64,000 bases of DNA from CAVWNR01 sp963756525 (GCA_963756525.1 CAVWNR010000001.1:434001-498000); one strand, 5' to 3'. Positions 26,539 through 35,465 are shown, numbered from the stretch's first letter. Notes: generated by a model from the sequence alone, not told the origin. Made by a program: numbers and translations.

Positions 26539-28443
26539 ATGTCGATGAACACCATGCACGTGATGCGGTCGATGCACTCGATGGGGCGCCGCGACTCGTC
26601 CGTCGTCGAGCGGAAGATCCCACCCGGCACGTGGCGGCGCGTGCTGCGCTTCGCCCGTCGCTTCCGCGCCGATCTGGTCGTGTTCCTCATCGTCGTCGTC
26701 CTCGATGCGCTGATCGGTGTCGCGACGCCGGTGCTGGCCGGCAAGGTCGTCAACGAGATCACCCGGCACGGCGAGATCCGGGTCGTGGCCAAGATCGCCA
26801 TCGTGATCGCCGCGCTGGCCCTCATCGACGCCGTGCTCTCCTTCGCGCAGCGGTGGTATTCGGCCCGCATCGGCGAGGGACTGATCTTCGACATGCGCAC
26901 GGCGGTGTTCAACCACGTCCAGCGCATGCCGCTCGCGTTCTTCACCCGCACGCAGACCGGCGCGCTGGTCAGCCGGCTCAACAACGATGTGCTCGGCGCG
27001 CAGCAGGCGTTCACGACGACGCTCTCCGGGCTGGTGTCGAACGTGGTGAGCCTCGTGCTCACCGCCGCGGTGATGTTCTCACTCTCCTGGCAGATCACCC
27101 TGCTCGCGCTGGTGATGCTGCCGCTGTTCGTGCTGCCTGCCCGCCGGATCGGCGCACGGTTGCAGGGGATCACCCGCGAGTCGTACAACCTCAACGCGTC
27201 GATGAACGCCACGATGACCGAGCGGTTCAACGTGGCCGGCGCGCTGCTGGTGAAGCTCTTCGGGCGTCCGGGCGACGAGTCCGAGTCCTTCCGCGGGCGG
27301 GCGGCTCGGGTGCGCGACATCGGCGTGACGTCGGCGATGTATGCCCGGGCGTTCTTCGTCGCGCTGACGCTGGTCGCGGCGCTGGCCCAGGCGCTGGTGT
27401 ACGGCCTGGGCGGCTACTACGCGCTGACCGGCCAGCTCACGGCGGGCACGGTCGTCACCCTGGCCCTGCTGCTGTCGCGGCTCTACGGTCCGCTCACCGC
27501 CCTGTCCAACGCCCGGGTCGACATCATGAGCGCGCTGGTGAGCTTCGACCGGGTCTTCGAAGTTCTCGACCTGCCGCCGATGGTCGACGACGCGCCGCAC
27601 GCCGTCGAGCTCTCCGCCGGGGCGCGCAGCATCGAGTTCCGCGACGTGCGCTTCTCCTACCCGACCGCGGGCGAGGTGTCGCTCGCTTCCCTGGAGGACG
27701 TCGCCGTCCTCGACGCCGCGCCGTCGCAGGAGGTTCTGCGCGGCGTGTCGTTCACCGCCGAGCCGGGGGAGCTGGTGGCCCTGGTCGGACCCTCCGGCGC
27801 GGGCAAGACCACGATCAGCCAGCTGGTGCCGCGGATCTACGACGTCCGCTCCGGCCAGGTGCTCGTCGGCGGGCAGGACGTGCGGGCGGTGACCCAGCAG
27901 TCGTTGCGTGACCGGATCGGCGTGGTCAGCCAGGACGCGCACATGTTCCACGACACCATCCGCGGAAACCTGCTCTACGCCAAGCCCGATGCCACCGACG
28001 ACGAGCTCTGGCAGGCCGTTGAGGCGGCACAGATCGCCGAGTTGGTCGCCTCCTTGCCCGACGGCCTCGACACCGTGGTCGGCGACCGGGGCTACCGGCT
28101 CTCCGGTGGCGAGAAGCAGCGGCTGGCCATCGCCCGGCTGCTGCTCAAGGCGCCGCAGGTCGTGATCCTCGACGAGGCGACCGCGCACCTGGACAGCGAG
28201 AGCGAGGTCGCGGTGCAAACGGCGCTCGCCCAGGCGTTGACCGGCCGCACCTCTCTGGTGATCGCCCATCGCCTATCGACCATCCTCGGCGCCGACAAGA
28301 TCCTCGTCGTCGACGACGGGCGGATCGTCGAGAGCGGCACCCATGCCGACCTGCTGGCGGCGGACGGGCTGTACGCCGAGCTGTACCGCACCCAGTTCAG
28401 CAAGTCCGCGGCCACCCCGAGCACGTCCGAAGCCGTCGCCTGA
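26539..28443 (+). CDS. ABC transporter, fused permease and ATPase (type IV exporter)
   Basis: 634 residues. Six membrane helices span about residues 45-330, then one ATPase domain with Walker A VGPSGAGKTT (near 418), Q-loop VSQDAHMF, signature LSGGEKQRLAIA, Walker B VVILDEATAHLD and H-loop IAHRLST. It should dimerise. The cytoplasmic N-terminus is rich in Met and His (Met at 1, 3, 6, 9, 12, 15; His at 7, 13). Substrate unknown: lipids, drugs or peptides are all possible. The gene ends at family 1 repeat copy B. Confidence 0.93.
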   Translation: MSMNTMHVMRSMHSMGRRDSSVVERKIPPGTWRRVLRFARRFRADLVVFLIVVVLDALIGVATPVLAGKVVNEITRHGEIRVVAKIAIVIAALALIDAVLSFAQRWYSARIGEGLIFDMRTAVFNHVQRMPLAFFTRTQTGALVSRLNNDVLGAQQAFTTTLSGLVSNVVSLVLTAAVMFSLSWQITLLALVMLPLFVLPARRIGARLQGITRESYNLNASMNATMTERFNVAGALLVKLFGRPGDESESFRGRAARVRDIGVTSAMYARAFFVALTLVAALAQALVYGLGGYYALTGQLTAGTVVTLALLLSRLYGPLTALSNARVDIMSALVSFDRVFEVLDLPPMVDDAPHAVELSAGARSIEFRDVRFSYPTAGEVSLASLEDVAVLDAAPSQEVLRGVSFTAEPGELVALVGPSGAGKTTISQLVPRIYDVRSGQVLVGGQDVRAVTQQSLRDRIGVVSQDAHMFHDTIRGNLLYAKPDATDDELWQAVEAAQIAELVASLPDGLDTVVGDRGYRLSGGEKQRLAIARLLLKAPQVVILDEATAHLDSESEVAVQTALAQALTGRTSLVIAHRLSTILGADKILVVDDGRIVESGTHADLLAADGLYAELYRTQFSKSAATPSTSEAVA

Positions 28444-28453
28444 CCCAGACCAT

Positions 28454-28507
28454 TGTTGATGTTGGACTCGTGGCTGATATTGTTCGACCAGTAGTCCAAC
28501 ATCAACA
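28454..28507. repeat. Family 1 palindromic repeat, copy B; likely bidirectional terminator
   Basis: 54 bp; left arm TGTTGATGTTGGACTCGTGG pairs with the right arm at 18 of 20 positions; loop CTGATATTGTTCGA, which is the copy C loop with three extra bases. It lies between the convergent ABC exporter and hydroxy-acid dehydrogenase genes. Confidence 0.88.
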
Positions 28508-28533
28508 CCGGCAGGGTGGGCGGCGGCGGCGGG

Positions 28534-29748
28534 TCAGCTGCGGCGGCGGACCAGGCGGGAGCCCTCGGCGCGCAGCTGCGCCACGCTGGTGACGCCGAGC
28601 AGGCGCATCGCGCGGCGCAGCTCCCCGGCGAGCAGCTCGATCGCCGCGGACGCACCGGCCTGCCCGGCCGCGCCCAGGCCGTACAGGTAGGGCCGGCCGA
28701 CCAGGCAGCCGTTCGCGCCGAGCGCCAGGGCGATCGCGAGGTCCACACCCCGGCGCACGCCGGAGTCGACGAGAACGGGGAACTCGGCGCCGACCCGTTC
28801 GCGCACCGTCGGCAGCATGTCGACGGGCGGCATCGCCTGGTCCAGTTGCCGGCCGCCGTGGTTGGACAGCACCACCCCGTCGGCGCCGGCCGACCGGGCG
28901 CGCGCGGCATCGTCCGGGTCGAGGAGTCCCTTGATCAGCAGCGGGCCGTTCCACCGCTCGCGCACCCAGGTGATGTCCGGCCAGGTGACCGACGGGTCGA
29001 ACTGCCGGGCCGCGAAGTCCATCACCGACTCCGACCGGTTGCTCACCTCCCGAGCGAAGTTCGCGAAGGTGATGGGCTCGCCGCGCAGCAGCCCCGCACA
29101 CCAGGACGGGTGCAGCGCCATCTCGGCGAGCACGCCGGGCGTGAGCCGCGGCGGGAGGGTGAAGCCGGCCCGGACGTCACGCGCCCGCATCCCGGTGACC
29201 GGGACGTCGACGGCGACCAGCAGCACGCGGTAACCGGCCGCGGCGGCGCGGTCCAGCAGGTCGCGGGAGAGCCCGCGGTCGCGCCAGACGTAGAGCTGGA
29301 ACCACAGCTCGCCGCCGACGTCCGCGGCCACGTCCTCGAGCCGGGTGGTGGCCATGGTCGAGAGCGTGTACGGGATGCCGGCGCCAAGCGCCGCGCGGGC
29401 GGCCGCGCGCTCGCCGTCCGGGTGCGCCATCCGGGTGTAGCCGGTGGGCGCCAGCGCGAACGGCAGCGCGGAGGCGAACCCGAACAGGTCGCAGCGGGTG
29501 TCCGCCTCGGCGACATCGCGAAGCGTCCCGGGCACGAGGTCGTACGCCCGGTAGGCGGCGACATTGCGCTCGAGGCTCACCTCGGCGTCGGCGCCACCCT
29601 CGACGTACCCGCGCACCCCCCGCGGCCAGCGGCGCACCGCGACGCGGCGCAGGTCCTCGACGGTGACGCATCGCTGCAGGACCCGCTCGGTGCGCGAGGC
29701 GGCAGGCAGCCGCAGCTGCAGCATCTCGCGCAGCTCGCTGGGTCGCAT
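28534..29748 (-). CDS. lldD: FMN-dependent alpha-hydroxy-acid dehydrogenase/oxidase
   Basis: 404 residues, TIM barrel. Conserved FMN and substrate segments: YVEGGADAEVSLERN, LAPTGYTRMAHPDGE, LSTMATTRLEDV, FQLYVWRDR, LLIKGLLDPDDA, and the active-site SNHGGRQLDQAMPPVDMLP with catalytic His, then VDSGVRRGVD. It oxidises L-lactate, glycolate or a similar 2-hydroxy acid. A Gly or Ala near ALAPTGYTRM fits LldD or mycofactocin-linked oxidases; the substrate cannot be fixed. ATG 29748 has GGAGG upstream. Divergent from the TetR gene by 76 bp. Confidence 0.85.
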   Translation of the reverse strand: MRPSELREMLQLRLPAASRTERVLQRCVTVEDLRRVAVRRWPRGVRGYVEGGADAEVSLERNVAAYRAYDLVPGTLRDVAEADTRCDLFGFASALPFALAPTGYTRMAHPDGERAAARAALGAGIPYTLSTMATTRLEDVAADVGGELWFQLYVWRDRGLSRDLLDRAAAAGYRVLLVAVDVPVTGMRARDVRAGFTLPPRLTPGVLAEMALHPSWCAGLLRGEPITFANFAREVSNRSESVMDFAARQFDPSVTWPDITWVRERWNGPLLIKGLLDPDDAARARSAGADGVVLSNHGGRQLDQAMPPVDMLPTVRERVGAEFPVLVDSGVRRGVDLAIALALGANGCLVGRPYLYGLGAAGQAGASAAIELLAGELRRAMRLLGVTSVAQLRAEGSRLVRRRS

Positions 29749-29769
29749 GGCCGGCCTCCGTCCGGTCCG

Positions 29770-29775
29770 ACCATA
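29770..29775 (-). promoter_or_regulatory. -10 box of the hydroxy-acid dehydrogenase gene
   Basis: Minus-strand TATGGT, about 21 nt before ATG 29748, followed by GGAGG. Its upstream side abuts the TetR operator, so the two genes may be co-regulated. Confidence 0.4.
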
Positions 29776-29788
29776 GTGGGCACCGGGC

Positions 29789-29832
29789 TTGCTCGCGATT
29801 GAACCAGCGTTCTACCGTCTGAACGTGCGTTT
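29789..29832 (+). promoter_or_regulatory. Promoter and probable operator of the TetR-MFS operon
   Basis: TTGCTC (29789-29794), 18-bp spacer, TACCGT (29813-29818), then 6 nt to GTG 29825, a leaderless arrangement. Two short dyads overlap it: GAACCAGCGTTC at 29801-29812 and GAACGTGCGTTT at 29821-29832, spaced 20 bp, about two helical turns. This suits a TetR autorepressor. Confidence 0.55.
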
Positions 29833-30436
29833 AGCCTCGGATCTGACCGCGGCCGCGCTCATCCGGGACACCGCGATGCGGCTGTTCGCCGAGCGTGGCG
29901 CGGCGGCGGTGACGATCCGCGACATCGCCGCCGCAGCAGGCGTCTCGCCGGCGCTGGTCATCCACCACTACAAGTCCAAGGACGGCCTGGGCGCCGCCGT
30001 GCGAGCGCGCGCGCTGCAGACGATCACCGAGTTGGCCGAGAAGTTCGCTCAGCCGGCGACCAGCCCGGACCTGAGCTCGGTGGCCAGCCGCTTCGCCGAG
30101 CGACTCGAGGCGGACCCCGCTTTGCTCGGCTACCTGCGACGGCTGCTCGTCGACGGTGGCGAGCCGGCCGCGGAGCTGTTTCGGCGGCTCTACGAACTCA
30201 CGTCTTCGAGCATGGCAAGCTACGAGGCTTCGGGGATCGTCCGTCGGGCTGCGGGAGATGCGTCGGTGCGCAACGCGTTCCTGCTCGTGAACGACCTCGG
30301 CGTGATCGTGTTGCGGGACCAGATCGCCGCCGTGCTCGGTTTCGACCCGCTGGGCCGCCAGGGGATTATCCGCTGGACCGAGGCGCTCACCGACCTCTAT
30401 CAACGAGGGATCTCGACGGAAGGGCAGCGGACATGA
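29825..30436 (+). CDS. TetR family transcriptional regulator
   Basis: About 203 residues. The DNA-binding domain is LIRDTAMRLFAERGAAAVTIRDIAAAAGVSPALVIHHYKSKDGL, near residues 10-55; the rest is a helical ligand domain. The GTG at 29825 is preferred because the in-frame TTG at 29789 falls on the probable -35 box and the operator would be inside the gene. The stop overlaps the MFS start (ATGA), so this is the local regulator of the exporter. Confidence 0.92.
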   Translation: MRLASDLTAAALIRDTAMRLFAERGAAAVTIRDIAAAAGVSPALVIHHYKSKDGLGAAVRARALQTITELAEKFAQPATSPDLSSVASRFAERLEADPALLGYLRRLLVDGGEPAAELFRRLYELTSSSMASYEASGIVRRAAGDASVRNAFLLVNDLGVIVLRDQIAAVLGFDPLGRQGIIRWTEALTDLYQRGISTEGQRT

Positions 30437-31962
30437 CGACGAACCCGGCACCGGCATCGACCAAGCTGGACGCCGCCGTGCTCAAGGTCTCCGGCGTGGT
30501 GATCCTCGGCGCGATCATGTCGATCCTGGACATCACGGTCGTCAGCATCGCGCTGCCGACGTTCCAGGACGTGTTCCACGCGCGCTACTCGACCGTGGCC
30601 TGGACGATGACCGGCTACACGCTGGCGCTGGCCACGGTGATCCCGCTGACCGGCTGGGCGGCCGACCGCTTCGGCACCAAGCGGCTCTACCTGGCCGCCC
30701 TGGTGATGTTCACGATCGGCTCGGCGCTGTGCAGCCTCGCGACCAGCATCGGCATGTTGATCGCCTTCCGGGTGCTGCAGGGACTCGGCGGCGGGATGCT
30801 CATGCCGCTGGGAATGACGATCATGACGCGGGCCGCCGGCCCGGACCGGGTCGGCCGGGTGATGTCGGTGCTCGGCGTGCCGATGCTGCTGGGGCCCATC
30901 GGCGGGCCCATCCTCGGCGGCTGGCTGATCGAGGTCGCCAGCTGGCACTGGATCTTCCTGATCAACGTGCCGATCGGCGCCGCCGCGGTGCTGGCCGCGG
31001 CGCTGATCCTGCCGAAGGACCGGCCGAGCCCGTCGGAGTCCTTCGACTTCCTCGGGATGGTGCTGCTCTCGCCGGGGCTGGCGCTGCTGCTGTTCGGGGT
31101 CTCGTCGATCCCCGAGACGCACACCGTGGCCGCGGTCCGGGTGCTCGTCCCCGGCCTCGTCGGGCTGGCGCTGGTGGCCGCCTTCGTCCTGCACGCGCAG
31201 CGCCCGGAGCATCCGCTGATCGACCTGCGGCTGCTCGCCAACCGGAACATGTCGATCGCCGTCGTCACGCTCGCGCTCTTCGCGATCGCGTTCTTCGGCG
31301 CCATGCTGCTGTTCCCCAGCTACTGGCTGCAGGTGCGCGGCCAAGGCACGCTGCATACGGGGTTGCTCGGCGCGCCGTCCGGCATCGGCGCGATGCTGTC
31401 CATGCCGCTCGCCGGCTGGCTCACCGACAAGATCGGGCCGGGCAGAATCGTGCTGCCCGGGATGGTCTTCATCTGCGCCGGAATGGCGGTCTTCACCCAG
31501 GTCGGCGCGCACACCTCCTACCCGCTGCTGCTCGGGGCGCTGTTCGTCATGGGCCTGGGCATGGGCTCGACGATGATGCCGATCATGACCGCGGCGTTGC
31601 AGACGCTCAAGCAGCAGCAGGTGGCCCGCGGCTCGACCCTGATGAACATCGTCCAGCAGGTGTCGTCGTCGATCGGCACCGCGACGATGTCGGTGATCCT
31701 CACCAACGGCATCCAGCACCACCAGCTGGCCGGGCCGGCGATTCTGCTGCAGACCGACCCGAAGCAGGCCGAGCAGCTGGGGGTGCACCTGCCTCCCGCG
31801 CTGTTCCAGCTCGGGCTCTCCCAGGCCGCCGACGCGTTCGCGCACACCTTTGCCGTGGCGCTGGCGCTGGTGGCGTTGTGCATCATTCCGGCGCTGCTGC
31901 TGCCGCGTAGGAAGGTGCGGGCCGGCGCGGGCGAGGCGCAGGTCGCCGCGCTGCAGCACTGA
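30433..31962 (+). CDS. MFS drug exporter, DHA2 (EmrB/QacA) family
   Basis: 509 residues with 14 predicted membrane helices. Motif C-like sequence GPIGGPILGGWLI, helix-1 motif LDITVVSIALPTFQ, motif A WAADRFGTKRLY, and motif B LIAFRVLQGLGGG are present. Proton-driven export of drugs or other lipophilic compounds across the inner membrane is expected. ATG 30433 overlaps the TetR stop, and the pair is a classic regulator-efflux operon. Converges with the ROK gene with a 7-bp gap. Confidence 0.95.
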   Translation: MTTNPAPASTKLDAAVLKVSGVVILGAIMSILDITVVSIALPTFQDVFHARYSTVAWTMTGYTLALATVIPLTGWAADRFGTKRLYLAALVMFTIGSALCSLATSIGMLIAFRVLQGLGGGMLMPLGMTIMTRAAGPDRVGRVMSVLGVPMLLGPIGGPILGGWLIEVASWHWIFLINVPIGAAAVLAAALILPKDRPSPSESFDFLGMVLLSPGLALLLFGVSSIPETHTVAAVRVLVPGLVGLALVAAFVLHAQRPEHPLIDLRLLANRNMSIAVVTLALFAIAFFGAMLLFPSYWLQVRGQGTLHTGLLGAPSGIGAMLSMPLAGWLTDKIGPGRIVLPGMVFICAGMAVFTQVGAHTSYPLLLGALFVMGLGMGSTMMPIMTAALQTLKQQQVARGSTLMNIVQQVSSSIGTATMSVILTNGIQHHQLAGPAILLQTDPKQAEQLGVHLPPALFQLGLSQAADAFAHTFAVALALVALCIIPALLLPRRKVRAGAGEAQVAALQH

Positions 31963-31969
31963 GCTGCGG

Positions 31970-33190
31970 TCAGCGGCCGGCGCCGGCGCACGCCCGCATG
32001 ACGCTGGCGGCGAGCGGGTCGTCGAACAGCTGCCGCAGCGCCAGCTCGGCCGCCCCCAGCAGGGAGGAGTCCTCGCCCAGCCCGGCCGTGCGCAGCTCGA
32101 CGCCCTGCCGAGACGCCGACATCGCCCGCCGCTCGAGCTCCACTTCGACCTCGCGCTGGGCCAGCTCCAGGACGGGCGCCAGCGAGCCGCCCATGATGAT
32201 GACCTGCGGGTTGAGCAGGTTCACCAGGCTGGCCACCGTCCGGCCCAGCGACACCCCGACCGCCCGCACCCCGTTGAGCGCCGCCGGCTCGCCGGCCCGG
32301 GCCGCGGCGAGCACCTCGGCGACGCTCTCCCGGGACGGCGCCGCCGTCCGCCCGCACAGCCGCAGCAGCGCCGCTTCGCCGATGTAGGTCTCCACGCAGC
32401 CCCGCCCGCCACAGCGGCACGGCGGCCCGGAGGAGTCGAGGGTGACGTGACCGATCTCGCCGGCGAGCCCATCGTGCCCGGACAGCGGCCGGCCGCCGGT
32501 GATGACGCCGCCGCCGACGCCGATCTTGCCGTTGAGGTACACCAGGTCGTCGCGGTCCCTGCCGGCGCCGCGCAGGTGTTCGGCGAACGCACCCAGGTCG
32601 GCGTCGTTGCCGACCAGCACCGGCAGCGCTGGCACGAACTGCTCGGCCAGCATGCTGGCCAGGGCGATGTCGTGCCAGTGCAGGTTAGGAGCCAGCTCGA
32701 TGCGCGCGTTGGTGCGCCGCACCGTGCCCGGGATGCTCACGCCGACCCCGATCGGCCAGGCGTCCGCCTCCAGCGCGTCGGCGAGCGGCGCGATCTCCTT
32801 GTCCAGCAGGGCGACGACGTCCTCGGGCGTGCTGTGCTCGGAGTCGATCAGCGCTTCACGCCGGGCGAGCACGTGCCCGCCGATGCCGACCGCCGCGCAG
32901 GTGACCCGGTCGACCTCGATGTCGATGGCGATCGCGTAAGGTCCGCCGGCGCGGGGGCCGACGACGTGCGACGGGCGCCCGGCGCGCTCGTTGCCGGTCG
33001 GGACGTGCTCGGCCACCAGCCCGAGGTCGGTGAGGTCGGCGACGAGCGCGCCGATCGTGGAGCGGTTCAGGCCGAGCCGCTGCGTCAGTTCCGCGCGGGT
33101 CAGCTCGCCGTCGCGATCGATCTGGTCGAGGAGCAGTCCGAGATTGTGCCGCCGGATCTCGTCGGGTCGAGCCGCCGGCGCGCGCGCCAT
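31970..33190 (-). CDS. ROK family transcriptional regulator
   Basis: 406 residues. N-terminal winged helix (LTRAELTQRLGLNRSTIGALVADLTDLGLV, about 30-60) joined to a ROK sugar-kinase-like domain with the zinc motif CRCGGRGCVETY and HVTLDSSG. These XylR/NagC-like proteins repress sugar genes and respond to the sugar. It is the last gene of the binding protein-ATPase-permease-ROK operon, 25 bp after the permease stop. ATG 33190 has AGGAG upstream. Confidence 0.93.
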   Translation of the reverse strand: MARAPAARPDEIRRHNLGLLLDQIDRDGELTRAELTQRLGLNRSTIGALVADLTDLGLVAEHVPTGNERAGRPSHVVGPRAGGPYAIAIDIEVDRVTCAAVGIGGHVLARREALIDSEHSTPEDVVALLDKEIAPLADALEADAWPIGVGVSIPGTVRRTNARIELAPNLHWHDIALASMLAEQFVPALPVLVGNDADLGAFAEHLRGAGRDRDDLVYLNGKIGVGGGVITGGRPLSGHDGLAGEIGHVTLDSSGPPCRCGGRGCVETYIGEAALLRLCGRTAAPSRESVAEVLAAARAGEPAALNGVRAVGVSLGRTVASLVNLLNPQVIIMGGSLAPVLELAQREVEVELERRAMSASRQGVELRTAGLGEDSSLLGAAELALRQLFDDPLAASVMRACAGAGR

Positions 33191-33215
33191 GTCTGCTCCT
33201 GCCGCGGGCGTCGGT

Positions 33216-34589
33216 TCAGGCGAGCCCGCGTGAGCCCGCTCGCCGACGAGCCAGAGCGTCCACCGCGGCGGCGAGCATCAGCACCGCGCCGGTGACGATG
33301 TACTGCACCGCGGCGCTGTTGTTGCCCTGCACCAGGTCGGACATGCCGTTCGCGATCACCTGGACGACCAGGCCGCCGATGACCGCGTCGATCACCCGTC
33401 CCTTGCCCCCGAACAGGCTGGTGCCGCCGATGACGGCCGCGCCCACGGCGAGCAGCAGCACGTTGCCGCCGCCCTCGCCCTGGTCGACCCCGGACACCTG
33501 CGAGGCGAGCAGGATGCCGCCGATCGACGCCAGGCCCGAGCAGAAGACGAACACCGAGATGCGCACCCGGTCGACGGCTATACCCGCTCGGCGAGCGGCC
33601 TCGGTGTTGCCACCGACGGCGTAGACGTGGCGCCCGTAGCGCAGTCGCCCGAGCACCATCGTCAGGATCACCAACGCGGCGAGGATGAGCGGCACGACCC
33701 ACGGCACGCCCTGCAGGGCTGCCACGCTGACCTGGACGAGCTTGCCGCCCTGGTTGACGAGGTGCGTCTGCCCGGCGTGCTCCGCGCGGTTCTCGTTCAG
33801 CAGGTAGACCACGATCACCGAGCCGACCGCCAGGGCGATCACCTTGATCGCGACGATGGACAGCGGCTCGGAGACCAGGTGCGCCCGCATCCGGCGGGTG
33901 GTGTCGTAGACCTTGACGAGCGCGTACCCGGCGACCAGCACGGCGACCATCAGCCAGCCCGCCCACGTGGCCATCTGGCCGTTGTCGAGCCCGTTGATGA
34001 ACTTGTCCGTGATCGTGATGTTGCCGTGTACTCCCTTGCCGTTGTTGACGATGTAGAGCACCACGCCCTGGAAGGCGAGGAAGAGCGCCAGGGTGACGAC
34101 GAAGGACGGGATGCGGACCTTGGCGACGATCCAGCCGACCAGCACGCCGATGAGGATCCCGCAGAGGATGGCCGCGCCGATGCTGACCGGCCAGGAGAAG
34201 CCGTAGCCGCTGGACAGGCGCGCCATGAGCACCGCGCAGACCCCGGCGGCCGTGCCGGCGGACAGATCGATCTCGCCGAGCAGCAGCACGAAGACCAGGC
34301 CCATGGCGATGAAGATGGTCGGCGCGGACTGCTGGAGGATGTTCGCGAAGTTACCGAGGGTGCCGAACGGGGGGTGGAGCACCCAGAAGATGAGCGAAAG
34401 GACGATCAACCCGGCGACGGCCGGCAGGGTGCCCATGTCGCCGCCGCGAACCCGCTGCAGGTAGTTCTCGATGTGCGGGCGAAGGCCGCCCTCGACCGGG
34501 GCGGTGCTGACTAGCGGCGCGGGACCCCGCAGTTCCTCGAGTTCCTCGGCTTCGGTGGTCTTCTCGGTGGGAATACCGCTGCGGGTCAT
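33216..34589 (-). CDS. Sugar ABC transporter permease (CUT2, XylH/RbsC-like)
   Basis: 457 residues with about 10-12 membrane helices. Family segments GLVFVLLLGEIDLSAGT and GNTEAARRAGIAVDRVR are present, the latter being the EAA-type loop of CUT2 permeases. The long first cytoplasmic tail (about 55 residues) and an extra soluble loop around residues 255-285 suit the XylH-type subgroup. ATG 34589 overlaps the ATPase stop (ATGA). Sugar unknown; the ROK partner and SBP similarity suggest xylose or another monosaccharide. Confidence 0.93.
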   Translation of the reverse strand: MTRSGIPTEKTTEAEELEELRGPAPLVSTAPVEGGLRPHIENYLQRVRGGDMGTLPAVAGLIVLSLIFWVLHPPFGTLGNFANILQQSAPTIFIAMGLVFVLLLGEIDLSAGTAAGVCAVLMARLSSGYGFSWPVSIGAAILCGILIGVLVGWIVAKVRIPSFVVTLALFLAFQGVVLYIVNNGKGVHGNITITDKFINGLDNGQMATWAGWLMVAVLVAGYALVKVYDTTRRMRAHLVSEPLSIVAIKVIALAVGSVIVVYLLNENRAEHAGQTHLVNQGGKLVQVSVAALQGVPWVVPLILAALVILTMVLGRLRYGRHVYAVGGNTEAARRAGIAVDRVRISVFVFCSGLASIGGILLASQVSGVDQGEGGGNVLLLAVGAAVIGGTSLFGGKGRVIDAVIGGLVVQVIANGMSDLVQGNNSAAVQYIVTGAVLMLAAAVDALARRRAGSRGLA

Positions 34590-35383
34590 GATGACGCACT
34601 CCCTGCCGGAACGGTCTCGCGCGGCAGGCCGCGGTCGCCGGAGCGTCCGGTCGTGATGAGCTCTACGAGCTGCTGCTGGTTGGTCTCGGCACGGTCGACG
34701 ATCGCTGCCATCTGGCCGAGATAGAGGGTGGCGATTCGATCGGAGACCTGCAGCACGTCGAGCATGTTGTGCGAGATGAGCAAGACGGCGACGCCCTGGT
34801 CGGCGAGGCGACGGACCAGGTCGAGAACCTGCGCCGTCTGTGCAACGCCGAGCGCTGCCGTTGGCTCGTCGAGCAGCACTACCCTCGACTGCCAGAGGAC
34901 CGATTTAGCGATCGCGACCGTTTGCCGCTGGCCGCCGGAGAGACTCGCCACCCGCTGCCGGACGGACTTGACGGTCCGCACCGAGAGGGAGGCGAGCGTG
35001 TCCTGCGCGGACTTCTCCATCGAGATCTCGTCGAGCACCGGCCCGGTCAGCCGTTCGCGGCCGAGGAACATGTTCTGGACGATGTCGAGGTTGTCGCACA
35101 GCGCGAGGTCCTGGTAGACGATCTCGATCCCGAGCGCGGCCGCGTCGCGCGGGCTGTGCGGATGCACCGGCTTTCCCTCGAACAGGTACTGACCGGCGTC
35201 GATCGTGTACGTTCCGCCGATGCACTTGACGAGTGTCGACTTGCCGGCGCCGTTGTCGCCGACGAGCGCGGTCACCTGCCCGGCGTGGAGGTCGAGATCG
35301 ACCCCGTGCAGCACCTGCACCGGGCCGAAGCTCTTGTTGATACCGCGAAGTTCGAGGATGGGTGCGTCGCTCACGGTCACCAT
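34586..35383 (-). CDS. Sugar ABC transporter ATP-binding protein (single domain)
   Basis: 265 residues: Walker A VGDNGAGKST near 42, signature LSGGQRQTVAIA, Walker B VVLLDEPTAALG. Only one ABC domain is present, unlike the roughly 500-residue XylG/RbsA proteins with two; single-domain forms are known (FrcA type), so this is not truncation, and homodimerisation is expected. ATG 35383 has AGGAG placed too close, so GTG 35380 or GTG 35374 could be the true start. The permease gene overlaps its stop. Confidence 0.93.
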   Translation of the reverse strand: MVTVSDAPILELRGINKSFGPVQVLHGVDLDLHAGQVTALVGDNGAGKSTLVKCIGGTYTIDAGQYLFEGKPVHPHSPRDAAALGIEIVYQDLALCDNLDIVQNMFLGRERLTGPVLDEISMEKSAQDTLASLSVRTVKSVRQRVASLSGGQRQTVAIAKSVLWQSRVVLLDEPTAALGVAQTAQVLDLVRRLADQGVAVLLISHNMLDVLQVSDRIATLYLGQMAAIVDRAETNQQQLVELITTGRSGDRGLPRETVPAGSASS

Positions 35384-35418
35384 GCTCCTAGCTGTTGGCG
35401 CTGGACGCTAGAGAAGCG

Positions 35419-35458
35419 GCCGGTCGCGGCGTGCTCTTGCTGGCTCGCCGCGACCGGC
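35419..35458 (-). terminator. Intercistronic hairpin between binding-protein and ATPase genes
   Basis: Perfect 13-nt arms (GCCGGTCGCGGCG) with a 14-nt loop and no U tract. In the operon's direction it follows the binding-protein stop and precedes the ATPase gene. It probably stabilises the upstream message or terminates partially, giving excess binding protein. Confidence 0.65.
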
Positions 35459-35465
35459 TGGGTGG

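Noticed and set aside
29789..29824. Longer TetR protein starting at TTG 29789
   Set aside because: This stretch holds a -35/-10 promoter and operator dyads; the HTH is complete from GTG 29825.
34586..35383. Truncated XylG-type ATPase
   Set aside because: A single-domain ATPase is complete with all motifs and ends in an ATGA overlap with the permease gene; single-domain versions exist.
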